This document shows positions 50,387-58,652 of a stretch of 64,000 bases of DNA, one piece after another. This DNA is from Mesorhizobium loti. Lineage in GTDB: Bacteria; Pseudomonadota; Alphaproteobacteria; Rhizobiales; Rhizobiaceae. Within the stretch, counting starts at the first letter, position 1. Each line of letters starts with the position of its first letter. Below the pieces are notes generated by a model. That model was not told the DNA's origin, did not search any database, and saw only the letters and a list, made by a program, of their open reading frames with translations. A program made the translations under genes and the position numbers. The DNA lies in the NCBI RefSeq assembly GCF_002858745.1, contig NZ_PJRO01000008.1, positions 124,001 through 188,000 on the forward strand, written 5' to 3'.

Positions 50387-51829
50387 TCAGCCCTGGACCT
50401 CCGGCAAGGACTTGGGCGCCAGTTCCGCGATGTCGCGGCCGCGCGGGTCGAAAAGACCTGCACGCGAGCAGGCCCAGTCCTGCAGAGCCTGCATTTCACG
50501 CACCGCGCCGTCGTAGTCGATCCCGGTCGGACGCCCTCCATGCACCGTCAATCGTCCGTCGATGTAGACCCGTTCCACCGCACGTTCGGCTGCGCAATGG
50601 AGAAGGCTGCGGAGCGGATCATAGACCGGCCGCATCGTCGGAACATCGAGATCGATCACCACCAGATCCGCCTTGGCGCCGACGCTCAGCCTGCCGATGT
50701 CGGAGCGGCCCAGTGCACGGGCGCCAGCCAGCGTCGCCGCCTCGAAGATATCGCCGGTCGAGAGATCGAAAACGCTTCTGCCGCCAAGCCGAGAGCAGAT
50801 CAGCGCCTGCCGCATCTCTTCCAGCATGTTGAACGGATAGCTGTCGGTACCGATGGCGACGTTGACGCCGGCGCGGCGGTAGGCACCCAGCGTCTCCAGC
50901 GCCATGCCGCTGCGCGCGAAGGTGACAGGGCAATGCGCCACGCTGGCGCCGCGTTCGACCAGGGTAACAAGATCGTCGCGTGTGCGCTGCCGCGTCCAGG
51001 AATGATGGTCGGTGAAGATGCAGTGGCCGATGATGACATCTGCCCCCAACACGCCGATCTGGTCGAGATATTGCACGGCAGTCAGGCCGGTGCGGCGTAG
51101 CAGCTCGTCGTGCTCGGCCATGGTCTGCGCCGCATGGACGGTAAATCGCATGCCACGCTTGCGCGCCTCATGGGCGGCATCGACCAGCAGGTCCGGCCGG
51201 CAGGTCTCGACCTGCGACGGCGAGACGACACCATCCAGCCGGCCGCTTGAATGGGCCCTCGCCTGGTCGACGAACTCCAGGGCTCGCGCAAATGCGTCGC
51301 GGCCGGCCTCGTCGTCCCATGCGAAATCAAGGCGATGGCTGTCATGCACCACCCAGTCGGCCTGGCGAAAGCCGGGAGCAAGATAGCCCCGCACGCCGCT
51401 CTGCGCAGCGATGTCGAGCCAGGCGTCATGGATGCCGGCAATGTCGAGCACCGTGGTCGCACCGGAACGCATCAGATCGCCGAGCATGACGGTCAGGCAG
51501 GCGGCACGGGCATCGGCGCCGCCATCGATCACCGAGGAATATTCGTACATCGCCTGGCCCCAAAGCGCGGCAGTGCCGACATCTTCAAAAATGCCCTTGG
51601 CCATAGGCTCATCATGCGAATGGCAATGGATATCGATCAGCCCCGGTATGACCATGCGCGCTTTGCCGGAAATCTCGGTCTTCGCCTGCCCCTCGAACCG
51701 ATCGCCGACGCAGACCAAGCCGGTTTCGTCAAAAGCGACGTCACCACCGTGCCGATAGACCTGCCGGTCGTTGGCCGCGTCATAGGCGATGATGGTGTCG
51801 ACATCGCGGATGACGGTGATCTCAGTCAT
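50387..51829 (-). CDS. Amidohydrolase (cytosine deaminase/chlorohydrolase type) in an amino-acid importer operon
   Basis: A 480-residue metal-dependent hydrolase with His 68 and His 70 (IDIHCHSHDE), TVHAAQTMAEHD, IIGHCIFTDHHSW and IGTDSYPFNM as remaining ligands, so the site looks complete. The final segment KADLVVIDLDVPTMRPVYDPLRSLLHCAAERAVERVYIDG is typical of COG0402 enzymes. It is the last gene of an Aap-like operon, overlapping the permease gene by 8 bp, in the position where the ATPase gene (aapP) normally stands. Substrate unknown; coupling to the importer suggests the imported compound or its product. Confidence 0.9.
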   Translation of the reverse strand: MTEITVIRDVDTIIAYDAANDRQVYRHGGDVAFDETGLVCVGDRFEGQAKTEISGKARMVIPGLIDIHCHSHDEPMAKGIFEDVGTAALWGQAMYEYSSVIDGGADARAACLTVMLGDLMRSGATTVLDIAGIHDAWLDIAAQSGVRGYLAPGFRQADWVVHDSHRLDFAWDDEAGRDAFARALEFVDQARAHSSGRLDGVVSPSQVETCRPDLLVDAAHEARKRGMRFTVHAAQTMAEHDELLRRTGLTAVQYLDQIGVLGADVIIGHCIFTDHHSWTRQRTRDDLVTLVERGASVAHCPVTFARSGMALETLGAYRRAGVNVAIGTDSYPFNMLEEMRQALICSRLGGRSVFDLSTGDIFEAATLAGARALGRSDIGRLSVGAKADLVVIDLDVPTMRPVYDPLRSLLHCAAERAVERVYIDGRLTVHGGRPTGIDYDGAVREMQALQDWACSRAGLFDPRGRDIAELAPKSLPEVQG

Positions 51830-52907
51830 GACCTACCCTGAAACGTTTTTCGAGAAAGCGGCTGTAAGCGCCCATCATGGCACTGAACACAAAATAGACG
51901 ACGGCCGCGAAGAGATACCCCTCCAGCACCGCGATGCCTTGCCAGTTGGGGTCGCGCAAAGCGGTGCGCACGGTGTTCAGGAAATCAAGCAGTCCGACGA
52001 TGGTGACCAGCGTCGTGTCCTGGAAAAAGCCGATGAACAGCGACACCAGCGGCGGAATGACGGTCTTCAGCGCCTGGGGAATGATCACCAGAAACGTGTA
52101 CTGCCAATAGTGCAGCCCGAGCGCCTGGGCCGCCTCGGTCTGGCCGCGCGGCAAAGCCTGAAGCCCGGCCCGCACGATCTCGGCGATATAGGCCGCGGCA
52201 AACAGGATGATCGCGACCTGCGCTCGCAGCAATTTGTCGATCGTCACGCCTTCCGGCATGAACAAGGGCAACATTACCGATGCCATGAACAGGATGCTGA
52301 TCAGCGGCACGCCGCGCACCAGTTCGATGAAGGTGATGGCGAGAATGCGAATGGCCGGCAGATTGGATAGGCGCGCCAGCGCGAGCAGGATGCCGAGCGG
52401 CAGTGCCAGGACAAGTCCGACGAAGGTCAGCATGAAGGAGAGCGGCAAGCCGCCCCATTGCGATGTCGGCACGGAGGTCAGGCCGAATACGCCGCCCGCC
52501 ATCAACAGAAACAGCAACGGCAAAAGCACGATCCAGCCGGCGATCAACGGCCGGCCCCACAGGCGTGGGATGCCGGAGACTGCCATCGCCGCGATGAACA
52601 GCAGGGTCGCGGTCAGCGGCCGCCACTGCTCGTCGAACGGATAGATCCCGAAAAGCATGTAGCGCAGCTTGTCGGCGAGATAAGGCCAGCAGGCACCGGA
52701 AGCGACCTTGCAGTCCTCTGGCGTGCCGGTGAACACCGCATTGACCAGCAGCCAGGAGATTGCCGCCTTGGCAACCAAAAGAAAGACGGCCAGACAGACC
52801 AGCGTCACCGCCGAATTGCCGACAGTGCCGAAATAGCCACGCAGACCACCACCCGGCCGGTCTGGAGAAGCCAGTTCGTTGCTTACCATCGTGGATTGTT
52901 CGCTCAT
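51822..52907 (-). CDS. Polar amino-acid-type ABC permease (AapM-like)
   Basis: Membrane subunit of an Aap/Bzt-type importer. The 361-residue length is far above the 220-240 of simple GltK/HisM permeases and matches AapM, with an N-terminal helix followed by a periplasmic Cys-containing insert (TGTPEDCKVASGACWPYLADK) before the transport core. The core carries EIVRAGLQALPRGQTEAAQALGLHYWQ, the EAA-type loop of the polar amino acid family. It overlaps the AapQ-like gene by 4 bp and the amidohydrolase by 8 bp. Confidence 0.93.
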   Translation of the reverse strand: MSEQSTMVSNELASPDRPGGGLRGYFGTVGNSAVTLVCLAVFLLVAKAAISWLLVNAVFTGTPEDCKVASGACWPYLADKLRYMLFGIYPFDEQWRPLTATLLFIAAMAVSGIPRLWGRPLIAGWIVLLPLLFLLMAGGVFGLTSVPTSQWGGLPLSFMLTFVGLVLALPLGILLALARLSNLPAIRILAITFIELVRGVPLISILFMASVMLPLFMPEGVTIDKLLRAQVAIILFAAAYIAEIVRAGLQALPRGQTEAAQALGLHYWQYTFLVIIPQALKTVIPPLVSLFIGFFQDTTLVTIVGLLDFLNTVRTALRDPNWQGIAVLEGYLFAAVVYFVFSAMMGAYSRFLEKRFRVGHD

Positions 52908-54067
52908 GACTGACGCTCCTTGAGCGCCACATGCCCGTTGTACCAGTTCATCACGGCGGAGGTGACGAGCGAGAGGACCAGGTAGGTCAGCATGAACAGG
53001 GCGATCGGCTCGATTGCCTGCCCGGTCTGGTTCATGATGGTGTTGGAGACCATGACAAGGTCGGGATAACCGATCGCGATCGCCAGCGAACTGTTCTTGA
53101 AGGTCGTCACATAGACATTGGTCAGCGGTGGCACGATGACCCTGAGCGCTTGCGGCAGGATCACCAGCCGCATCGCCTGGCCGTCCGAGAGACCGAGCGA
53201 CTTCGCCGCTTCGCGCTGTCCCTTGCGGATCGCCAGAATGCCGCTGCGCACGATCTCGGCAACGCTGGCAGAAGCACTGAGCGTCAAGCCGACAAGCAGA
53301 GCGACGAATTCAGGCTTCAGATGCGCCCCACCGGTCAGGCGGAACTTGCCCAGCACCGGCCAGTCGACTTCACCGCTGATGTCGAAAAGCAGTGCGGCAG
53401 CAATGACGGGAAACACCAGCAGCACAATGGCCACCGGCCAGCCCGGCAACGCCCTGCCTGTCGCGATGCGCCTGCGGCGGACGACCCTGAACCAGACAAA
53501 GGCAGCGGCAATGCCGACGACAACCGCGGCAGCGGCAACCCAGAAACCGGAGTTCCAGATGATCGCCGGCACGACGAGGCCACTGTTCGAGACGTAGACG
53601 CCGGGCAGCAGCGTGATGGCCTGCCTGACCGGCGGCAGCGTGAAGATGATGACCGAATACCAGAGGAAAAGGTAAAGCAGCAGCGGCACGTTGCGTAGCG
53701 CTTCGACATAGAAAAGCATCAGCCGCGACAGAAGCGGATTGGTCGACAGGCGCGTGATGCCGACGAGCGTGCCGATGACGGTGCTGAACACGATGGCGAG
53801 CAGCGCAACCTTGACCGTGTTGAGCAAGCCGACCAGCAGCGCTCGCGCATAGCTGTCCGAAGGCTCGTAAGCGATCGGCGTCTCGCTGATGACAAAGCCA
53901 GCCTCGCGTCCGAGATAGCCGAAACCGGTCGCTATGTCCTGCTTGGCGAGGTTGGCGAGCGCATTGCTGAGCAGATACCAGCCAATGGCGACGACTGCCG
54001 CCACGCAGATGACCTGATACGCCAATTCACGGACACGCCGGTTTCGCAGCAGAACAATGGGCGACAC
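52904..54067 (-). CDS. Polar amino-acid-type ABC permease (AapQ-like)
   Basis: Partner permease of 387 residues, AapQ size, with a large insert between the early helices and the transport core. EIVRSGILAIRKGQREAAKSLGLSDGQAMRLVILPQALRVIVPPLTNVY is the EAA-type region. GTG 54067 is chosen because AAAGGGGAACACGG lies upstream at good distance; an in-frame start at 54130 would lie in a hairpin. It follows the binding-protein gene by 76 bp containing a 14-bp-arm hairpin. Confidence 0.91.
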   Translation of the reverse strand: MSPIVLLRNRRVRELAYQVICVAAVVAIGWYLLSNALANLAKQDIATGFGYLGREAGFVISETPIAYEPSDSYARALLVGLLNTVKVALLAIVFSTVIGTLVGITRLSTNPLLSRLMLFYVEALRNVPLLLYLFLWYSVIIFTLPPVRQAITLLPGVYVSNSGLVVPAIIWNSGFWVAAAAVVVGIAAAFVWFRVVRRRRIATGRALPGWPVAIVLLVFPVIAAALLFDISGEVDWPVLGKFRLTGGAHLKPEFVALLVGLTLSASASVAEIVRSGILAIRKGQREAAKSLGLSDGQAMRLVILPQALRVIVPPLTNVYVTTFKNSSLAIAIGYPDLVMVSNTIMNQTGQAIEPIALFMLTYLVLSLVTSAVMNWYNGHVALKERQS

Positions 54068-54101
54068 GCCGTGTTCCCCTTTGGAAGGTCGGGTTGAGAA
54101 G

Positions 54102-54131
54102 TATGGCGCATGTCGGTCGACATGCGCCATA
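54102..54131 (-). promoter_or_regulatory. Intercistronic hairpin after the AapJ-like gene
   Basis: Perfect 14-bp arms (54102-54115 and 54118-54131) with a 2-nt loop between receptor and permease genes. Third example in the window of a strong hairpin directly downstream of a binding-protein gene. Confidence 0.65.
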
Positions 54132-54143
54132 TCAGGCGTTCGG

Positions 54144-55172
54144 TTACCGGAAGGGCGGCGGATAAAGCAGACCGCCGTTGTTCCACAACGTGTTCGGGCC
54201 GCGGCTCAGGCCGAGTGCTGTCTTCTCACCGAGGTTACGATCGAAGACTTCGGCATAATTGCCGACCTGCTTGATGACGTTGTAACCCCACTTCTTGTCG
54301 AGGCCGAGCATCGGGCCAAGATCATCCGTCCCACCCAGCATGCGCTGGATTTCCGGATCCGCGCTTTTGACCTGCTCGTCGACATTGGCCTGCGTGACGC
54401 CTTTTTCCTCGGCAGCCATCAGCATCCAGATCGACCAGGAGACGATGTCACGCCAGTTGGAATCGTTCTGGCGCACGGCCGGTGCCAGCGGCTCCTTCGA
54501 GATGGTCTCCGGCAGGATCACATAGTCGCCTGGGCTCTTCGAACCGGCGCGGATGGAGGCGAGATCGGAGCGGTCAGAGGAGACGGCGTCGCAACGGCCG
54601 GAGAAAAAGGCGTTGTTGTTTTCGTCCGGATTCTCGAACACCACCAGTTCGAACTTCTTGCCGGTCGTGCGGAAGAAGTCAGCCAGGTTCTGGGCGGTCG
54701 TCGTGCCCGGCAAGGTGCAGATGGCAGCACCCTCGAGGTCCTTGGCGCTGTTGATACCAAGGCTCTTGGCCACCATCAGGCCCTGGCCGTCGTAAAACAC
54801 CGTCGGGCCGAAATCGATGCCGAGCGAGGCTTCGCGTGAATAGGTCATCGTCGTCTGGCGCGACAGGATGTCGATCTCACCGGACTGCAGCACCTGAAAG
54901 CGCGTGTTGATGTTGGTCATCACGAAGTCGACCTTGTTCGGATCTCCGAACACGGCGCTCGCCACCGCGCGACACACGTCGACGTCAAAACCTGCAAACT
55001 TGCCCTGCGCATCGGCGAGCGCAAAGCCTGTCGTGCCCATCGAAACACCGCAGATGAGTTTGCCGCGCGCTTTTACGGTCTCCAGCGTCGACGCAGCTTG
55101 TGCCGCGGCAACCGTAGTGCCCAAAAGCAGCGCGGCAGCCGCGACGCGGCGTGCCGTCCGAAATAGTGCCAT
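54144..55172 (-). CDS. Polar amino-acid-type ABC substrate-binding protein (AapJ-like)
   Basis: Periplasmic receptor, 342 residues, with a signal peptide (RRVAAAALLLGTTVAAAQA) cut near residue 27. The mature part is the AapJ/BztA type: STLETVKARGKLICGVSMGTTGFA, VDFVMTNINTRFQVLQSGEIDILSRQTTMTYSREASLGIDF and a C-terminal LGLSRGPNTLWNNGGLLYPPPFR. ATG 55172 follows TTGGGAGGACAAA and opens the signal peptide. It heads the operon receptor-permease-permease-amidohydrolase. GntR-type sites lie 73-105 bp upstream. The ligand may be an amino acid or a zwitterionic amide. Confidence 0.92.
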   Translation of the reverse strand: MALFRTARRVAAAALLLGTTVAAAQAASTLETVKARGKLICGVSMGTTGFALADAQGKFAGFDVDVCRAVASAVFGDPNKVDFVMTNINTRFQVLQSGEIDILSRQTTMTYSREASLGIDFGPTVFYDGQGLMVAKSLGINSAKDLEGAAICTLPGTTTAQNLADFFRTTGKKFELVVFENPDENNNAFFSGRCDAVSSDRSDLASIRAGSKSPGDYVILPETISKEPLAPAVRQNDSNWRDIVSWSIWMLMAAEEKGVTQANVDEQVKSADPEIQRMLGGTDDLGPMLGLDKKWGYNVIKQVGNYAEVFDRNLGEKTALGLSRGPNTLWNNGGLLYPPPFR

Positions 55173-55244
55173 TTTGTCCTCCCAAGCGGCTCTGACGGAA
55201 TCTCCGCCGACCGTCACTTTTTTCAACAACGTGATCCAACCAAA

Positions 55245-55277
55245 TTGCCGACAATTCTTCAACAAAATAATCGACAA
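55245..55277. promoter_or_regulatory. GntR-type operator, regulon site D (before the Aap-like operon)
   Basis: TTGCCGACAA (55245-55254) differs by one base from TTGTCGACAA of site A. The 20-mer 55258-55277 (TTCAACAAAATAATCGACAA) matches GTCRACAAWATWGTTGACAA at 17 of 20 positions with the same 12-bp half-site spacing. It lies between the Aap-like operon (start 55172) and the histidine kinase gene (start 55379), nearer the former. Confidence 0.65.
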
Positions 55278-55378
55278 TAATTGTAATCAATCGCAAATCC
55301 GACTGGTTGGGCCCTTCGGGGTTGGCAACAACCGGTTGTTCCCTTTAGCTAAAGCGCACAAACTGCCACAGTGGTCCG

Positions 55379-56920
55379 ATGACACGCAGTCGAAGCCCGA
55401 TCCTCAGCCGGCCAGCCACCCTGATTGTCATCTGGTGCCTGCTGCTGCTGGTCTCAGCCGGCGCACTGGCAGCCTGGCAATACCGGGTGCTCAGCAATGA
55501 GCTTGCCCAGGAAAGCTTTGTTCTGCACCGGCTGGCCTCACAACGCGCCGACCAGCACGATGCCCATATGACAGCGCTTTCCGCCATCGCAGGGGCTTCC
55601 GACGGCCGCAGCTTTGACCTGTTCCTTGACGTGGCGTCGACCATTGCCCGCTTTTACCCACGCATCGACGAGGTGCAGCTTGTACCGCTGGATCCGCAGG
55701 CTGAAATCGCTGGCACGGCGCCGCTCGATCCGGCTGCAGCGGAACTGGTCCGCACGACGGCCAGGGCTTCCGACGGCCGGATCGCGCTGTTGCCGCATCC
55801 CGACCGGCCCGATCACTACGTCATGATCAAGCGCAGCCCGAACAGCACGGCTGCCCGCTACGGACTGATGTTGGGGATCGACGCCGGCAAGCTGATCAGC
55901 GACGAGGCGCCCTTCTGGTCGCGGCCCAGCATCACCGTACGGCTGTCCTTGCCTGGCGGGCAGCTTGTGGTCGGCCCATCCACCATGCCGACCGCAATCG
56001 GTTTTTCCAGACCACTCGGCAGCGCCTCGCAGCCTCTCATTCTCGAAACCGGCGTGGAGATTGGAGCGAGGGATCTGCTCCCTCCCCTGCAAACAGTGCT
56101 GACGCTGCTTACCGTCAGCCTTGCCTACCTTGCTGGGTTGGGCGCGCTACGCCAGCGCGCACGCGCCCGCGCCGCAGTTGAACAGGCGCGGCTCAGCGCA
56201 CTGGAATCGCGCCTCGCCCACGCTTCGCGCGTCAACGCGCTTGGCGAGATGGCGAGCGGCATGGCCCATGAGTTGACGCAACCGCTCACCGCGATCTTGG
56301 CACAGGCGCAGGCCGGACGCAGACTGGCCAGCAGAGGAGATGCTGCTGCCCTTGCTCCGGTTCTGGACGATACCGTCACCCAGGCCAAGCGTGCTTCCGC
56401 CATCCTGCAGCGATTCCGCAACTGGTCGCGGCCACAAAACACGCCGGCGTCGGCATTCGACTTGCGTGGTGCACTGACCAATGTGCAGACCTTGCTTGGG
56501 CCGGAAGCAGCAACACGCGGTATCCGGCTCGATATCCATCTTCCCGAAAAGCCGGTCGTGATCGTTGCAGACCCCATCGAAATGGAACAGGTCGCGTTCA
56601 ACCTCGTGCGCAACGCGATGGAGTCCCTCGAGACAGGCCAGTCCGGTGCGGGGCAAGTCATGGTGAGTTTGAAAGAAGTCGGCTCGCGAGCCGTTTTCGA
56701 AATCAGTGATAACGGTCCAGGTGTACCGGAGACAATGCGACCCAGGCTGTTTACTCCCTTCGCCACGACCCGCGCCGACGGCACGGGGCTGGGCTTGGCG
56801 CTCAGCCAGCGCCTGGTCGAGCGCGCCGGCGGCGAAATTGCTCTCGTGGATAATGGTCCCGGTGCCACCTTCAGAGTCTCATTGCCGCGGAAAGAGCAAA
56901 TCGCGGAGGCCGCGCAATGA
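55379..56920 (+). CDS. Sensor histidine kinase
   Basis: Membrane-bound sensor of 513 residues. Two membrane helices (about 13-33 and 238-257) enclose a periplasmic sensor of about 200 residues that I do not recognise. The kinase core has the phosphorylated His 297 in GMAHELTQPLTAI, N-box Asn 412 (NLVRNAMES), G1 DNGPG (444-448) and G2 GTGLGL (468-473), a DctB/FixL-like set. The response regulator gene overlaps by 4 bp (ATGA). It is divergent from the Aap-like operon, which it could control, and is followed by a secreted HbpS-type gene. I see no strong ribosome site before 55379. Confidence 0.94.
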   Translation: MTRSRSPILSRPATLIVIWCLLLLVSAGALAAWQYRVLSNELAQESFVLHRLASQRADQHDAHMTALSAIAGASDGRSFDLFLDVASTIARFYPRIDEVQLVPLDPQAEIAGTAPLDPAAAELVRTTARASDGRIALLPHPDRPDHYVMIKRSPNSTAARYGLMLGIDAGKLISDEAPFWSRPSITVRLSLPGGQLVVGPSTMPTAIGFSRPLGSASQPLILETGVEIGARDLLPPLQTVLTLLTVSLAYLAGLGALRQRARARAAVEQARLSALESRLAHASRVNALGEMASGMAHELTQPLTAILAQAQAGRRLASRGDAAALAPVLDDTVTQAKRASAILQRFRNWSRPQNTPASAFDLRGALTNVQTLLGPEAATRGIRLDIHLPEKPVVIVADPIEMEQVAFNLVRNAMESLETGQSGAGQVMVSLKEVGSRAVFEISDNGPGVPETMRPRLFTPFATTRADGTGLGLALSQRLVERAGGEIALVDNGPGATFRVSLPRKEQIAEAAQ

Positions 56921-57525
56921 GCAGTCCTGTCTATCTCGTCGACGACGATGAAGCCGTGCGCCATGCGCTCAGCCTGCTGCTTTCGACTGTCGACATGAAG
57001 GTTACCGGCTTTGCCGACCCGCAGGCGTTTCTGGCGCAGGTCTCGCGCCTCGAACCCGGTTGCCTCATCCTCGATATCCGCATGCCGGTCATTTCCGGGC
57101 TGAAGCTGCAGGAAAGATTGGCGGAACAGGGTGTGGATTGGCCCACCATCGTCATTTCCGGCCATGGCGATATCGATGCCTGTCGGCGCGCCTTCCGCAA
57201 CGGCGCGGTCGATTTCCTGTCCAAGCCCATCGACGAGCAGGATCTGATCGATGCAATCCAGAAAGGCCAGCAGGCGCTGGAGCGCACCCTGAGCAAGCGC
57301 GCTGAAAAAGCGGAAACGATCACGTTGCTGGCCGCGTTGACAGCTCGAGAAAGCGAGGTGCTCGACCGTATCGCCTCTGGTTTCACAACCCGGCAGATCG
57401 CAGAGGGGCTCGGCCTGTCGCCGCGTACCGTGGAGAGCCATCGCGCAGCGATCGGTGCCAAGCTCGGCACGACATCGCAGGCCGAGATGACGCGGTTGTG
57501 GCTGGAAGGGCGTGAAACTCCGTAG
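56917..57525 (+). CDS. Response regulator, FixJ/NarL-type
   Basis: Cognate regulator of the preceding kinase; 202 residues. The receiver domain has the acidic pocket Asp 10/11, phosphoacceptor Asp 53 (LILDIRMP) and Lys 103 (LSKPID). The C-terminal LuxR-type helix-turn-helix is LTARESEVLDRIASGFTTRQIAEGLGLSPRTVESHRAAI. FIxJ-like order and spacing are normal. The stop codon lies inside an 18-bp palindrome that may be its own target upstream of the HbpS-type gene. Confidence 0.94.
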   Translation: MSSPVYLVDDDEAVRHALSLLLSTVDMKVTGFADPQAFLAQVSRLEPGCLILDIRMPVISGLKLQERLAEQGVDWPTIVISGHGDIDACRRAFRNGAVDFLSKPIDEQDLIDAIQKGQQALERTLSKRAEKAETITLLAALTARESEVLDRIASGFTTRQIAEGLGLSPRTVESHRAAIGAKLGTTSQAEMTRLWLEGRETP

Positions 57526-57535
57526 AACTACGGAG
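57518..57535. promoter_or_regulatory. 18-bp palindrome at the end of the response regulator gene
   Basis: CTCCGTAGAACTACGGAG: perfect 8-bp arms about AA, spanning the stop codon, 75 bp before the HbpS-type gene. Candidate binding site for the response regulator, or a hairpin separating the two transcripts. Confidence 0.5.
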
Positions 57536-57609
57536 CCGGCCGCAAGCCCTACGAATACCGGCTGCACCGATCAAACGGTATCTTTTCCACATCAACTGGA
57601 CAGGAGACC

Positions 57610-58098
57610 ATGATGATCCGCACTCTCGTACTTGCAGCCACCCTTGTCGCCCCGCTCGCCGCCACCGCGCAGGAACTGCCTACGACGCCTTATCTGCCGC
57701 TTGAGCTGGCGACCAAGGCCGCTGACGCCGCGCTCAAGGCCTGCGTTGCAGAGGGCCACAATGTCAGCGTCGCCGTCGTGGCGCGCGACGGCGCAACCAA
57801 GGTATTGCTGAAGGGCGACAATTCCGGCCCGCACACCGGCGCAAGCGCACAGGGCAAAGCCTTCGCTTCGGCAGCCCTCGGCCGTGACACGGCAGGGCTT
57901 GCCGAATTCATCGCCGGCAAGCCGGCCAACGAAGGCATGCGCGATATGGACAGCCGCATGGTGATCCAGGCCGGCGGCCTGCCTGTCAAGATCGGCAAGG
58001 CGCTGGTCGGCGGCATCGGTGTGGGTGGCGCCCCCTCGGGCGATATCGACACCAACTGCGCGGTTGCCGGGCTGAAGGCAATCGGCGCCGCCGAATAA
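57610..58098 (+). CDS. Secreted HbpS/GlcG-family (DUF336-type) protein
   Basis: A 162-residue protein with a signal peptide (MIRTLVLAATLVAPLAATAQ) and a HbpS/GlcG-type domain: LELATKAADAALKACVAEGHNVSVAVVARDGATKVLLKGDNSGPHTGASAQGKAFASAALGRDT, then GGLPVKIGKALVGGIGVGGAPSGDIDTNCAVAGLKAI. Family members include the extracellular haem-binding sensor HbpS of Streptomyces, which acts on the SenS/SenR two-component system. Here too it follows a kinase-regulator pair, 84 bp after it. The ATG follows AGGAGACC. Haem binding is not visible from the sequence; the periplasmic location and context suggest a sensor or chaperone role. Confidence 0.88.
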   Translation: MMIRTLVLAATLVAPLAATAQELPTTPYLPLELATKAADAALKACVAEGHNVSVAVVARDGATKVLLKGDNSGPHTGASAQGKAFASAALGRDTAGLAEFIAGKPANEGMRDMDSRMVIQAGGLPVKIGKALVGGIGVGGAPSGDIDTNCAVAGLKAIGAAE

Positions 58099-58122
58099 GA
58101 TCGCATAGTCAGACGATCGGAA

Positions 58123-58156
58123 GACATCGCCGGCGGGACAACCCGCCGGCGATGTC
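58123..58156. terminator. Bidirectional hairpin terminator
   Basis: Perfect 15-bp arms (58123-58137 and 58142-58156) around a 4-nt loop lie between the convergent HbpS-type gene and the cupin-like gene. Very stable and symmetrical, so it can end both transcripts; only short T-runs follow. Confidence 0.75.
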
Positions 58157-58164
58157 CATTTCAG

Positions 58165-58620
58165 TTATGACTTCTGAACCTTCGCCTTGTACTCAGAATC
58201 CAGCGACAACGCGTGGAACAGGAAAGGCCGGTTCACATAGTGGAAGCCGAGCGGGCAGTGCTTGACGCCGGCCGGGATGTAGATCGAGCCCGACTTGTTG
58301 ATGATGCGGCGCTCGCCTTCGATGTCGATATAGAGCTCCGCGCCGAGGTCCTGCGGATTCTCCGGGTCGTTGCCGGTCCAGATCAGCACTTCATCATAAT
58401 CGTGCACATGCTCGGACACCCAATGCAGGTGGCGGTTGAACGGCGTGATCCAGATATGCGTCATGTGGATCTTCGCGTTGGGTTGCACCAACGTGCCGAC
58501 CAGTTCGAAGCCCCCCGTGTTCGGTGGATTCTCAAGGTCAGCCAGCGCGCCTTCAGCAGTAAAGTCCACCTGCAGCAACGGCAGTGTATCGTTGAGCAGA
58601 CCGTCAAAATGGCTCATCAT
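58165..58620 (-). CDS. Cupin-like protein of unknown function
   Basis: A 151-residue soluble protein without signal peptide. It shows cupin-like elements: HWVSEHVHDYDEVLIWTGND (His-His/His-x-His with Glu), a following ELYIDIEGE turn and GSIYIPAGVKHCPLGF, matching the two cupin motifs with His, Glu and His as possible metal ligands. I do not recognise a named family. It is the last gene of the third peptide-type importer operon, 32 bp after the double ATPase gene, so it probably acts on the imported compound. The first two codons are both ATG (58620 or 58617), after AGAGGAGAAG. Confidence 0.78.
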   Translation of the reverse strand: MMSHFDGLLNDTLPLLQVDFTAEGALADLENPPNTGGFELVGTLVQPNAKIHMTHIWITPFNRHLHWVSEHVHDYDEVLIWTGNDPENPQDLGAELYIDIEGERRIINKSGSIYIPAGVKHCPLGFHYVNRPFLFHALSLDSEYKAKVQKS

Positions 58621-58652
58621 CTTCTCCTCTTGATGAACGGAAATCCTCGAAT

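Noticed and set aside
49084..50541. Long open frame (485 codons) antisense to the binding protein at 48664-50229
   Set aside because: Shadow of a gene with clear signal peptide and family motifs; no independent support.
56125..57567. Long open frame antisense to the kinase and response regulator genes
   Set aside because: It runs across two well-supported overlapping genes on the other strand and has no recognisable protein features.
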